NCBI RefSeq assembly: GCF_900112175.1
Contig: NZ_FOYT01000001.1
Span: 1,612,001-1,676,000 of the forward strand
DNA length: 64,000 nt
Direction: 5' to 3'
Source: Halogeometricum rufum
Lineage (GTDB): Archaea > Halobacteriota > Halobacteria > Halobacteriales > Haloferacaceae
A program made the position numbers and the translations under genes. Below the pieces are notes generated by a model, which saw only the letters and a list, made by a program, of their open reading frames with translations, had not been told where the DNA came from and made no database searches. Of the stretch, positions 16,780-25,502 are shown piece by piece (within the stretch, counting starts at the first letter, position 1; each line of letters starts with the position of its first letter).

Positions 16780-18927
16780 ATGGCAGACGACGAGGGCCTC
16801 GAACTCACCGTTCGCGGGGCGGAGAAGCGAGACGCCGGGCGGGGCATCGCTCGCCTCCCCGAGGGGGCGCGGCAGCGTCTCGGCGTCCTCAGCGGCGACA
16901 CGGTGGTCGTCGAAGGGGGCCGCGAGACGGTGGCGAAAGTGTGGCCCGCCGGCGGCGGGACGCCCGACGGCGTCGTCCTCATCGACGCCGACACGCGGGC
17001 GAACGCCGACGCGAAGATAGGCGAGACGGTACACGTCCGGAAGGTGGACGTCGAGGACGCCGCGTCGGTGACGCTGTCGATGCCCGACGACGTGGCGTTC
17101 TCCGACGACGACCGGGCGGTCGAACTCATCAAGCGGGCGATTCAGGACCGCCCCATCCAGTCGGGCGGACAGATTCGCTTCGAGTCGCTGAGTTCGGACC
17201 CGTTCGTCGTCAGCGAGACGTCGCCGGACGGCATGGTCCGCGTCACGTCGTCGACGCGGCTGAAACTCACCAAGGAGGGCCGCGTGAGTCGCGTCGTCAC
17301 CAGCGTCTCCGGCGGCGAGGACGAGGACGCTCCGACCGGCGTCACCTACGAGGACATCGGCGGCCTCGACGAGGAGTTGGACCTCGTCCGCGAGATGATC
17401 GAACTCCCCCTGTCGGAACCGGAGGTGTTCGCCCACCTCGGCGTGGACCCGCCGAAGGGCGTCCTCCTGCACGGCCCGCCGGGCACCGGGAAGACGCTCA
17501 TCGCGAAGGCCGTCGCCACCGAGGTGGACGCGACGTTCATCACCATCTCCGGCCCGGAGATAATGTCGAAGTTCAAGGGCGAGTCCGAGGAGAAACTCAG
17601 AGAGAAGTTCGAGGAGGCGCGGCAGAACGCGCCGGCCATCGTCTTCTTCGACGAGATAGACTCCATCGCGGGCAAGCGCGACGACGGCGGCGACGTGGAG
17701 AACCGCGTCGTCGGCCAACTGCTCAGCCTGATGGACGGGCTGGCCGCCCGCGGCGACGTCATCGTCATCGGCGCGACCAACCGCGTGGACTCGCTCGACC
17801 CCGCACTCCGTCGCGGCGGTCGGTTCGACCGCGAAATCGAAATCGGCGTCCCGAACGAGGTGGGGCGCCGGGAGATTCTGGAGGTCCACACCCGACGGAT
17901 GCCGCTCGCAGAGGACGTGGACGTGGACCGCCTCGCCGCGCGGACCCACGGCTTCGTCGGGGCGGACCTCGAATCGCTGGCGAAGGAGGCGGCGATGACC
18001 GCCCTCCGTCGCGCCCGCCGCGGCGGCGAGACGATTTCGTTCGGCGAGTTGGAGGTCACCCGCGAGGACTTCGAGGCGGCGATGGCGAGCGTCGAACCGT
18101 CGGCGATGCGCGAGTACGTCGCCGAGGCACCGACGACGACGTTCGACGACGTGGGCGGACTGGAAGAGGCGAAGCGGACGCTGGAGCGAAGCGTCACGTG
18201 GCCGCTCACGTACGCGCCGTTGTTCGAGGCGGCGAACACGACGCCGCCGTCGGGCGTCCTCCTGCACGGCCCGCCGGGCACCGGGAAGACGCTGCTCGCG
18301 CGGTCCATCGCCGGCGAGAGCGGCGTCAACTTCATCCACGTCGCCGGGCCGGAACTGCTCGACCGGTACGTCGGCGAGTCCGAGAAGTCCGTCCGAGAGG
18401 TGTTCGAACGCGCCCGGCAGGCCGCGCCCGCCATCGTCTTCTTCGACGAGATAGACGCCATCGCGGCGAACCGCGACGCGATGGGGTCTGACTCGGGCGT
18501 CGGCGAACGCGTCGTCTCCCAACTGCTGACCGAGTTGGACAGGCTGGTGGACAACCCGAACGTCGTCGTCCTCGCGGCCACGAACCGCAAGGACGCCCTC
18601 GACCCGGCCCTCCTCCGGCCGGGCCGCCTCGAGTCGCACGTCCTCGTCCCCGACCCGGACGTGGACGCGCGGCGGGCCATCCTCGGCGTCCACACCCGCG
18701 AGAAACCGCTCTCCGACGACGTGGACCTCGACGAACTCGCGGCGCACATGGACGGCCTCTCCGGCGCGGACATCCAGGCGGTCTGCCGCGAGGCGACGAT
18801 GCGGGCCATCGAGGAGGTGGCCGACGCCTACGAGGGCGCAGAGGCGAACGAACACGCCGACGAGATACTCGTCACGCAGGAACACTTCGACGCCGCCCTC
18901 GCCCTCGTCACGCCCGCCGAGGAGTAG
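16780..18927 (+). CDS. cdc48: CDC48/p97-type AAA+ ATPase
   Basis: A 715-residue double-AAA unfoldase. Residues 1-180 form the double-psi-barrel N-domain (ends with VSGGEDEDAPTGVTYEDIGG). D1 has Walker A GPPGTGKT at 232-239, Walker B IVFFDEIDSIA and the arginine-finger SRH region. D2 has Walker A at 497-504, Walker B IVFFDEIDAIA and RPGRLE. CDC48 extracts and unfolds proteins for the proteasome. It is slightly shorter than most archaeal CDC48 proteins, and D1 carries PALRRGGRFDREIEIG as expected. A single gene, with no partner in the operon. Confidence 0.96.
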   Translation: MADDEGLELTVRGAEKRDAGRGIARLPEGARQRLGVLSGDTVVVEGGRETVAKVWPAGGGTPDGVVLIDADTRANADAKIGETVHVRKVDVEDAASVTLSMPDDVAFSDDDRAVELIKRAIQDRPIQSGGQIRFESLSSDPFVVSETSPDGMVRVTSSTRLKLTKEGRVSRVVTSVSGGEDEDAPTGVTYEDIGGLDEELDLVREMIELPLSEPEVFAHLGVDPPKGVLLHGPPGTGKTLIAKAVATEVDATFITISGPEIMSKFKGESEEKLREKFEEARQNAPAIVFFDEIDSIAGKRDDGGDVENRVVGQLLSLMDGLAARGDVIVIGATNRVDSLDPALRRGGRFDREIEIGVPNEVGRREILEVHTRRMPLAEDVDVDRLAARTHGFVGADLESLAKEAAMTALRRARRGGETISFGELEVTREDFEAAMASVEPSAMREYVAEAPTTTFDDVGGLEEAKRTLERSVTWPLTYAPLFEAANTTPPSGVLLHGPPGTGKTLLARSIAGESGVNFIHVAGPELLDRYVGESEKSVREVFERARQAAPAIVFFDEIDAIAANRDAMGSDSGVGERVVSQLLTELDRLVDNPNVVVLAATNRKDALDPALLRPGRLESHVLVPDPDVDARRAILGVHTREKPLSDDVDLDELAAHMDGLSGADIQAVCREATMRAIEEVADAYEGAEANEHADEILVTQEHFDAALALVTPAEE

Positions 18928-18997
18928 ACGCCCGCTTCCCTGACTGTCTCTGGAATCCACAATACGGCTTTATCGGAGCGTCACGCCTCCCTACAGT

Positions 18998-19036
18998 ATG
19001 CATTCGGAACGCGCGACGGGGAGGGAACGGCCGTGA
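18998..19036 (+). other. possible 12-codon leader ORF upstream of the 107-aa membrane protein gene
   Basis: An ATG at 18998 sits about 27 nt after an AT-rich box (CTTTATCG, 18968-18975), where a leaderless transcript would begin. It opens a 12-residue frame (MHSERATGRERP) that stops at 19034-19036, overlapping the GTG start of the next gene in the GTGA arrangement. It could serve translational coupling; it could equally be chance. Confidence 0.35.
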
Positions 19037-19356
19037 ACACGTCCGGGTGGCGTCGTCGCGTCGACCGGGAGTGGGGCCAGTTGACCGGCGGCCCCGTCTC
19101 GGCGACGTGGTGGCTGGTCCGCGCCCTCCTCCGCGTCGCCTTCATGGAGGCGGTGTTCATGTTGCTGGCCTTCCTCGCGTTCCGACCCGACGTCCTCGCC
19201 GGCGTGGCCGCGGGGACGGCGTCGTGGTGGGCGGTGCTCGCCGCCGTCGCCACCACGCCCGTACTCCTCGGCGCGTTCCTCCTCGTCGGCGTCCTCGCCC
19301 TCGTCGCGCCCTTCCTCCCGCGACGGAACCCCGCGTATCCCGGGTCGTGGCGCTGA
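19033..19356 (+). CDS. uncharacterised two-helix membrane protein (107 aa)
   Basis: A 107-residue protein beginning at GTG 19033. A hydrophilic N-terminus with Trp and Arg precedes two long hydrophobic helices (about 25-50 and 60-95) and a short basic tail (PRRNPAYPGSWR). No family recognised. The only plausible start in frame is the GTG, which overlaps the end of a 12-codon frame that may be translated from the transcript's first AUG. The gene converges on a methyltransferase gene. Confidence 0.7.
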   Translation: MNTSGWRRRVDREWGQLTGGPVSATWWLVRALLRVAFMEAVFMLLAFLAFRPDVLAGVAAGTASWWAVLAAVATTPVLLGAFLLVGVLALVAPFLPRRNPAYPGSWR

Positions 19357-19372
19357 GACCGCTCGAACGCGC

Positions 19373-20083
19373 TCACTTCGCCAGACGCGCCCTGAAGTAC
19401 CCGACGTCGCCGTAGCGCCGCACCTCGGCGACGGACCACGCCGTCCCCTCGCAGGTGTCGCGGAGTCGGTCCGGCGAGAACGTCCGAAACGAGAGTCGCG
19501 GGCCGACCAGGTCGCGGCCGCGGTACTCCACGCGGAACCGCCGGCGACCGACGCCCGCCTCGTCCGTCTCGCGGTGGCCGTGCGACCCGGCGGCCCGGGT
19601 CGGGTCGTACGAGTCCACCCACGCGTCGCCCGTCGCCGTCGTGACTCGCGCGAGTTCGCCGAGGAAGTCGCGGAGTTCGGCGCCCGACTGCGCGAGCGTC
19701 GCCTGCGTCCCGTTCACGAGCGCAGTCTCGAAGCGGTCCGCGCGGACGGGCGGGCGGAACATGTCGGCGACGAACGCGTCCACGCCGCGGGCGCGGGCCG
19801 TCCGGACGGCCATCGGACTCGCGTCGAAGGCGACGACGCGCCCGCGGAGCGAGACGACTCGGGCGTGCTTGCCCGCCCCGCACCCGGCGTCGAGGAGGGG
19901 CGTCTCTAACCCGTCCGCGAACGCCTTCGCCTCGTCGCTCCACCCCGCGTACGGCTCGAAGTAGTGGTGTTCGACCCGCGCGTCCCACGTCTCTCCCGTC
20001 GCCGGGTCGCGGTGGACGCAGGACCCGTCGTAGTCGCCGCGCAGGTAGTCCCACATCGCCGTGCCGAGAGCGTCGTCCGGCAT
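19373..20083 (-). CDS. class I SAM-dependent methyltransferase
   Basis: A 236-residue protein with motif I LLDAGCGAGKHARVVS (about residues 63-78), the acidic strand-2 end VVAFDASPMAV, and a DMFRPP motif III-like turn. The N-terminal Trp/Tyr-rich segment (MWDYLRGDYDG) resembles haloarchaeal methyltransferases of unknown substrate. It starts at the ATG at 20083; a TTTATCACG box at 20107-20115 (minus strand) is at leaderless promoter distance. It has no obvious operon partner. Confidence 0.85.
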   Translation of the reverse strand: MPDDALGTAMWDYLRGDYDGSCVHRDPATGETWDARVEHHYFEPYAGWSDEAKAFADGLETPLLDAGCGAGKHARVVSLRGRVVAFDASPMAVRTARARGVDAFVADMFRPPVRADRFETALVNGTQATLAQSGAELRDFLGELARVTTATGDAWVDSYDPTRAAGSHGHRETDEAGVGRRRFRVEYRGRDLVGPRLSFRTFSPDRLRDTCEGTAWSVAEVRRYGDVGYFRARLAK

Positions 20084-20102
20084 GGGCGGTCGGACGACGG
20101 CG

Positions 20103-20144
20103 AACGTGATAAACTCCCGACGTGTGTGGGTATCTAACGTGATA
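20103..20144. promoter_or_regulatory. pair of 9-bp direct repeats at the methyltransferase promoter
   Basis: The word AACGTGATA occurs at 20103-20111 and again at 20136-20144, 33 bp apart (about three helical turns). The first copy overlaps the probable TATA box of the minus-strand methyltransferase gene. This geometry is typical of cooperative regulator sites, but the words are short enough to be chance. Confidence 0.35.
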
Positions 20145-20374
20145 GGCCGGCGCTCGCGGCGAGGCGGTGACGCGTGGTCGGTGGGTCGGTCCGCGCGTCG
20201 TCGAACGCCTCCCGGCGGCGGTTGCGTCGTCGTAACCTGGTGATGCGACCGTTGCCGGAGCTATATCCGGTTCGCGAACGAACTGGATTGCGAGATGAAA
20301 CCACGAACTTCGGCGGAGTCCGCGACGCGGCACGCGGGCGTCGCTCCGCACCGCGCGCCGCACGGAGGACCGGT

Positions 20375-21223
20375 GTGACGGCCACCTCGGACGCGGGCGC
20401 GCTCCCGGACGGGACGCGTCTCGGGCGGACGGCGCTCCGCGTCTCTGATCTCGGGGAAGTGACCGCGTTCTACCGCGACGTCGTCGGACTCGGCGTCCTC
20501 CACCGCGCGGAGACGACTGCGGTCCTCGGCGTCGACGAGTCGCCGCTACTCGTCTTGGAGGGGGACGGAGACGCACCCGAACGGGGCCGGACGCGCGCGG
20601 GCCTCTATCACAACGCGTTCAGACTCCCCTCGCGCGGGGCCCTCGGCGACGCACTGCGGCGAGTGCGGGACCGGTGGCACCTCGACGGCGCCTCCGACCA
20701 CCGCGTCAGCGAAGCCCTGTACCTCACCGACCCGGAGGGGAACGGCGTCGAACTGTACCGCGACTTCCCGCGCGACGCGTGGCCCGTGACCGACGACGGC
20801 ACCGTCCGGATGAGCACCGACCCCCTGGACCTCGACGCCGTCGAAGCCGCCGCCGCGGGCCGGTCGGACGCGCCGCCGGACACGGACGTCGGGCACGTCC
20901 ACCTCGAGACCACCTCGCTGGAGTCGTTCCGGTCGTTCTACGTGGACACCGTCGGCTTCGAGATGCAGATGTCGGTCCCCGCCGCGTCCTTCGTCTCGGC
21001 GGGCGGGTACCACCACCACGTCGCGGCGAACACCTGGAACCGCCGGACGGAGCCCGTTCGGGGCCGCGGTCTGTCGTGGTTCGAGGTGGTCGTGCCGGAT
21101 TCGACCGCGTTCGACGCGCTTCGAGAACGGTTCGCAGAGCGCGGCCGTCGGCCGGCCGAGACGGACGACGGGTTCGCCGTCACCGACCCGGACGGTAACG
21201 AGGTCCGGTTCAGGGGCTGCTAG
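20375..21223 (+). CDS. VOC-superfamily protein with two glyoxalase/dioxygenase modules
   Basis: A 282-residue protein with two vicinal-oxygen-chelate modules, residues about 15-125 and 160-280, as in CatE-type catechol 2,3-dioxygenases. Candidate metal ligands are seen in DVGHVHLET (His) and YHHHVAANTW (His), with terminal DPDGNEVRFRG; the first module ends DPEGNGVELYRD. The GTG at 20375 was chosen because a GGAGG (20364-20368) lies six bases upstream, whereas earlier in-frame starts give a basic, low-quality extension. A TATA-like box (20261-20267) implies a leader of about 85 nt. The substrate is unknown. Confidence 0.85.
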   Translation: MTATSDAGALPDGTRLGRTALRVSDLGEVTAFYRDVVGLGVLHRAETTAVLGVDESPLLVLEGDGDAPERGRTRAGLYHNAFRLPSRGALGDALRRVRDRWHLDGASDHRVSEALYLTDPEGNGVELYRDFPRDAWPVTDDGTVRMSTDPLDLDAVEAAAAGRSDAPPDTDVGHVHLETTSLESFRSFYVDTVGFEMQMSVPAASFVSAGGYHHHVAANTWNRRTEPVRGRGLSWFEVVVPDSTAFDALRERFAERGRRPAETDDGFAVTDPDGNEVRFRGC

Positions 21224-21299
21224 CCGACGGCCGAAGGCAGATGACCGACGGCCGCGGGCCGCGAGTCACCGCGCGCCGAACGGGGCCACTCGGGGGCTG

Positions 21300-24146
21300 T
21301 CAGTCCCAGAACGACTGCGTGCGGGCGTACTGTCGCTCCTGTTCGAGGATGTCGCGGTAGAAGTCGTCCTCGTCCTCGCGGAGGTTACCGATGATGCGCG
21401 CCGCCGTCTGCGGGCCGACGCCCCGGGCGGCGAGGGCGACGACGGCCTTCCGCCCGTGGCTCTGGACCAGACTGGCGGACCGGTACGCCCGCCTCTTCAG
21501 TCGCTCCTGCTCCTCGTCGGGGTCGTTCGCGCGGACGGCCTTCACCGTCTCGTCGTCCCACGGGTTCAGGCAGGCGATTCGGGTCGCGCCGCACTCCGGA
21601 CACTCCGGCTGGTCGCGGACGCGGCGCACCTTCCGCGTCGTCTTCCAGTCGGTGCAGTGCAGGCACAGGAGGATGACCCGGTCGTTCCGGATTCGCTCCT
21701 TGACGGCCTGGATGACGCTCGCGTCGGCGTTCTCGGGAACGAGGAGTTCCCGCCCGCTGGACCGGCCGTCGATACCGATGGGCGTGCGTTCCCGCGCCGT
21801 CTCCAGCGCCACCTCGCCGGTCTGAATCCGCCGGAGCAACTCGGCCGTCTCCGCGACGGCCAGGTCGACGTGGAACACCTCCCGGACCGCCTCGTCGTAG
21901 ACGGGCGTGTCTTCGAGGGCCGCCAGCAGTCTGTCGCCGCCGAACCGCTGGTTCCCCTGATAGCGCTTCAGCGCGCCGAACTTCGCCGCCACCTGCGCCA
22001 GCGTGAACTTCAGCGACTCGGAGTGTTTCAGGGCGAGTTCGAGGACGCCTTCGACGTGGTCTGGGTCCGTCGTCTCCAACACCTCCGTGAAGTCGTGGAC
22101 CGAGGCGCTCGGCGGCACCTCGAACTCGACGCGGTAGGCGTCCGTCTCGATACCGACCGAAGACCCGGTGCGCTGGCCGACGAGAGCGGCCAGCATCCGT
22201 CCCAGCGTCTCGTTGACGCGGTGGCCGTACGGGGAGTTGAGGACGACGTTCCGCCCCTGCCCCTCGAGGACGAGTCGGTCGGCCGTCGGCACCGGCAACC
22301 CGGCCTCGACCTGTCGTTCCGTGGGCCGCAGCGACTTCGAGACGGTGCGCTCGTCCGTCGGGTAGCGCCCGAGGAAGTCGCGCGCGACGGCGTTCCGTTC
22401 GCCGCCCATCTCGAACTGCCGGGCCGCCGTCTCTCGAATCTCGCCGACCTCTCCGGCGACGTGCGCGGGGACGGGTATCTCGCTCCCGGTCCACGACGGC
22501 ACCTCGCCCGAGGGGTCCTCGATGGGCGTGACGTTCACCCGCGCCTCGTCGTCGTCGATGTCGTTGATGCGCCACATCTCGCCGCGCTGGATGAACGACG
22601 CGCCCGGTTCGGCGAAGTTGACGACGAACCGTTCGTCGAGCGTCCCTATCTGCCCGCGCGAGGACATGTCGTACACGTCGTACGTCTCCTCGTCGGGTAT
22701 CATCGACAGGTTCGCGTAGAAGTACTGCCAGGTGCCGCCGGACTTCTCTAACAGGTCCTTCTCCTCGTTCACCCACAGCAGGCGGTTGCTCGACAGCTCT
22801 CGCACTATCTCGCGGAACGTCTCCTCGTCCACGTCGCGGAACGGGTACGCGGCGGTGACCAGATCGTACGTCTCCCGCGCGGACACCTCGCCGTAGTCCA
22901 TCACGACGCCGACTATCTGGTTCGCCACGGTGTCGAGGCTCGCGTGGTGGATGCGCGCGGGTTCGACCTCACCCGCCTCGGCCTTCCGCGCGATGGCCAA
23001 CGCCTCGTGGGTGTCGTCCGGCGAGGAGGTGACGATGGTCCCGTGGGAGGTCTGGTCGCGGCGGTGGCCCGCCCGGCCGACGCGCTGGAGGAGGCGCGAC
23101 ACCTCGCGCGGACTGCCGTACTGGACGACGTGGTCCACCCGCCCCACGTCGATGCCGAGTTCCATCGAGGAGGTGCAGACGAGGCCGTCCAACTCGCCGG
23201 ACTTGAACCGGTCCTCCACGTCGATTCGCACGTCCTTCGACAGCGACCCGTGGTGGAGTTCGATCGGTTCGTCGAGCGCCTTGAAGCGCGAGCCGAGGGC
23301 CTCCGCGGTCTGTCTGGTGTTGACGAACACGAGCGTCGACTCGTGGTCGCGCACGATGTCGCGGATGGCCCGGACGTGGCTGGCCATCTCGTCCTCCGTG
23401 GCCAACTGACCGGCCAGCGTCTGGTCCTCGCGGGTCACCTCGGGGTGGACGACGGTGAACTCCACCTTGCTGCCGGCCTCCACCTCGACGATGTCGAACC
23501 CGCGGTCGCCGGTGAGGAACTTCCCGACTTCCTCGGGCGACCCCACCGTCGCCGAGAGGCCGATGCGCTGGAACGGGCCCGCCAGCGCGCGGAGGCGTTC
23601 GAGTCCGACGGTCAACTGCGCGCCGCGCTTGGCCGAGGCGAGTTCGTGCACCTCGTCGACGACGACGTGCCGCACGTCCGACAGCGCCTTTCGCAACTTC
23701 TCGCCCGTCAGCATCGCCTGCAGCGTCTCGGGCGTCGTCACCAGCACGTCCGGCGGGTCGTTCGCCTGCTTCTGTCGCTGGTACTGCGTGGTGTCGCCGT
23801 GCCGCACGTCCACCTCGACGTCGAGTTCCGCGCCCCACCAGTCGAGTCGCTCCCGCATGTCGCGGTTCAGCGCGCGAAGCGGCGTGACGTACAGCGCCGA
23901 GATGCCCGCCCGGTCCTCGGCGTCAGATTCGACGATCGCGTCGAGGACCGGGAGCATCGCCGTCTCCGTCTTGCCCGTCCCGGTGGGGGCGATGACGAGG
24001 GCGTCGTTCCCGGCGGCGAGCGGGGGAATCGCGCGTCGCTGTGGCTCCGTGGGCGTCGTGAATCCGCGTTCGGAGAGCGCCGCGCGGACCGTCTCGCCGA
24101 GGGCGGTGAACGCGTCCATCCCCTGCACGCGGGTCGCGTCTGCCAT
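21300..24146 (-). CDS. Lhr-family superfamily 2 DNA/RNA helicase
   Basis: A 948-residue helicase. Walker A APTGTGKT at 53-60, DEVHEL (motif II) near 160, SATVGSPEEV (motif III) and QRVGRAGHRRD (motif VI) define the Ski2/Lhr core. A winged-helix and Lhr-specific beta-barrel region follow. The C-terminus holds a four-Cys zinc element (CLHC ... CPEC) and a helix-hairpin-like ARGVGPQTAARII. Lhr enzymes unwind branched DNA or RNA-DNA hybrids in repair. The start at 24146 (MADATRVQG) is preferred to the ATG 33 nt upstream. It lies beside the RPA operon; see the metallophosphoesterase at 24704. Confidence 0.93.
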   Translation of the reverse strand: MADATRVQGMDAFTALGETVRAALSERGFTTPTEPQRRAIPPLAAGNDALVIAPTGTGKTETAMLPVLDAIVESDAEDRAGISALYVTPLRALNRDMRERLDWWGAELDVEVDVRHGDTTQYQRQKQANDPPDVLVTTPETLQAMLTGEKLRKALSDVRHVVVDEVHELASAKRGAQLTVGLERLRALAGPFQRIGLSATVGSPEEVGKFLTGDRGFDIVEVEAGSKVEFTVVHPEVTREDQTLAGQLATEDEMASHVRAIRDIVRDHESTLVFVNTRQTAEALGSRFKALDEPIELHHGSLSKDVRIDVEDRFKSGELDGLVCTSSMELGIDVGRVDHVVQYGSPREVSRLLQRVGRAGHRRDQTSHGTIVTSSPDDTHEALAIARKAEAGEVEPARIHHASLDTVANQIVGVVMDYGEVSARETYDLVTAAYPFRDVDEETFREIVRELSSNRLLWVNEEKDLLEKSGGTWQYFYANLSMIPDEETYDVYDMSSRGQIGTLDERFVVNFAEPGASFIQRGEMWRINDIDDDEARVNVTPIEDPSGEVPSWTGSEIPVPAHVAGEVGEIRETAARQFEMGGERNAVARDFLGRYPTDERTVSKSLRPTERQVEAGLPVPTADRLVLEGQGRNVVLNSPYGHRVNETLGRMLAALVGQRTGSSVGIETDAYRVEFEVPPSASVHDFTEVLETTDPDHVEGVLELALKHSESLKFTLAQVAAKFGALKRYQGNQRFGGDRLLAALEDTPVYDEAVREVFHVDLAVAETAELLRRIQTGEVALETARERTPIGIDGRSSGRELLVPENADASVIQAVKERIRNDRVILLCLHCTDWKTTRKVRRVRDQPECPECGATRIACLNPWDDETVKAVRANDPDEEQERLKRRAYRSASLVQSHGRKAVVALAARGVGPQTAARIIGNLREDEDDFYRDILEQERQYARTQSFWD

Positions 24147-24204
24147 CGTCAGCCGTAACGGTGCGAGCGGATTAAGCACACCGCTCGCGGCGTTCGAGGC
24201 GTCG

Positions 24205-24330
24205 TCACTCCGCGAGGAAGCGGTACGCGACGCCGGCGAGGATGACCAGCGCGCCGATGGTGAACGTGGGGGGGAAGGGGAGCAGGAACAGGGCGATGCC
24301 GGCGACGATGATGGCGGTGGACGTTCGCAT
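24205..24330 (-). CDS. 41-residue membrane protein upstream of the Lhr helicase
   Basis: Read directly from the minus strand: ATG at 24330, TGA at 24205-24207. It encodes 41 residues with one long or two short hydrophobic helices (TAIIVAGIALFLLPFPPTF, then GALVILAGVAYRFL). Codon bias and membrane-helix pattern support a real gene. It sits 58 nt before the helicase start, in the same direction, and could share its transcript. Function unknown. Confidence 0.65.
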   Translation of the reverse strand: MRTSTAIIVAGIALFLLPFPPTFTIGALVILAGVAYRFLAE

Positions 24331-24386
24331 GACCGGCCGATTCTCGCGGCCCACGGTTAGCTCTATTCGCCCTCCGCCGGACATTC

Positions 24387-24677
24387 ATGAGCGAGGGGGA
24401 CGAACGACTGGGCGTGCGTCCCCGCACCGCGTACCTCTGCTCGCTGTTCGCGTTCGGCACCGCCGGCGTCGCAGGCGGCGTCGCGGACTACGTCGCAGAC
24501 GGCACGGCGTGGTCGGCAGTCGCCGTCCTCGGCGGCGGCGTGATACTCGGCGTGGTCGGCTACAACGCCGTCCGTCCGGCGGCCTACGACGGCCCCGAGG
24601 AGTGGGGTCCGCTCCTCTACCTGACGGTCGCCGGGAGCGTCCTGTTCGCCCTCGCCGTCGGCTGGGAGTTCGTCTGA
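24387..24677 (+). CDS. uncharacterised three-helix membrane protein (96 aa)
   Basis: A 96-residue protein with a short charged N-terminus and three hydrophobic helices (about 15-35, 40-60 and 72-92), joined by a loop with GPEEWGPL. No family recognised. The start at 24387 puts the first helix soon after a hydrophilic lead. It runs opposite to both the helicase region and the RPA operon, with a divergent 56-bp spacer to the 41-residue gene. Confidence 0.7.
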   Translation: MSEGDERLGVRPRTAYLCSLFAFGTAGVAGGVADYVADGTAWSAVAVLGGGVILGVVGYNAVRPAAYDGPEEWGPLLYLTVAGSVLFALAVGWEFV

Positions 24678-24703
24678 GCGGCTTCAGGCGTCCGACGGCG
24701 GCC

Positions 24704-25498
24704 TCACACCGACCGGTACGGCCCGAGTCGCGTCCCGTCCAGCAGGTAGGCGTCGGCGTCGAACACGCCCGCCGGGAGGAACGGCGAGAGGAATCCCTGT
24801 CCCTCGACGTTCACCCACGTGCCGCCGGAGCGGTCGTTGAACGCCGGGAAGACGACGAGTTCGGGCCCCTTCCAATCGAGGTCGGTCGCGTCCAGTCCCA
24901 ACTGCTCGGCGAACGGGTCGGGGTTCATCGGCCCGCGAAGCCACGCCCGTTCCTTCCGGCCGCCGCCGACCGAGTCTTCGAGGCGGACCGCCGGATGTTC
25001 GTGCGCCGTGCAGACCACGTCGCTCTCGACCACCTCGCGCGACGGCCACGTGTGGCCGTGGGCGAAGCCGACGCGGCCGAGTCTGACGCCGGCACCGTCC
25101 GTCACCTCGATGCGGTCGCCGAACGCCTCGTCGATGCCGCCGTCGTGGTTGCCGCGGACCAGCGTCACCGGCACGCGGGCGGTGACTCGCTCCACGAACG
25201 TCTCCAACTCGTCGGTCTCGTCGCCGCGCGGGTTCCCGATGCGGTGACCCAGGTCGCCGAGGACGACCAGTCGGTCCGGGGCCGTCTCGTCGAGCAGTCG
25301 GGTGAGGCGCGCGAGGCGCACGTCGGCGTCGCTGTCGAGTTCCACGCCGCGTTCGTAGCGCAGGCCCGCCTCGATGCCCGCGTGGTAGTCGGCGACGACG
25401 AGTGCCGTCTCGTCGGCCGCCTCGGGACCGAGGCGCGCGACGGCCGCCGGGTCGCCCGGCACCGGTTCGACTATCGGCCGGTCGCCTCGGCGTGCCAT
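24704..25498 (-). CDS. rpe: calcineurin-like metallophosphoesterase of the RPA operon
   Basis: A 264-residue phosphoesterase with the binuclear metal motifs VVADYHAG (D-x-H), LGDLGHRIG (GD), RGNHDG (GNHD), and HGHTW plus TAHEHP (His ligands). It is the last gene of rpa1-rpap1-rpe; Haloferax volcanii studies showed that rpa1 is co-transcribed with an RPA-associated protein and this phosphoesterase. It also resembles PdeM, the phosphoesterase found with Lhr helicases in bacterial ligase-associated repair clusters, and an Lhr gene lies close by here. The substrate is unproven. It starts four bases after the rpap1 stop. Confidence 0.88.
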   Translation of the reverse strand: MARRGDRPIVEPVPGDPAAVARLGPEAADETALVVADYHAGIEAGLRYERGVELDSDADVRLARLTRLLDETAPDRLVVLGDLGHRIGNPRGDETDELETFVERVTARVPVTLVRGNHDGGIDEAFGDRIEVTDGAGVRLGRVGFAHGHTWPSREVVESDVVCTAHEHPAVRLEDSVGGGRKERAWLRGPMNPDPFAEQLGLDATDLDWKGPELVVFPAFNDRSGGTWVNVEGQGFLSPFLPAGVFDADAYLLDGTRLGPYRSV

Positions 25499-25502
25499 CG
25501 GC

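Noticed and set aside
16780-18927. CDC48 considered as a proteasome-activating nucleotidase
   Set aside because: Two AAA domains and a double-psi N-domain are present rather than a single AAA domain with a coiled coil.
20174-20374. N-terminal extension of the VOC protein frame
   Set aside because: Basic, low-quality sequence; a good ribosome binding site precedes the GTG at 20375 and the extension spans the likely promoter.
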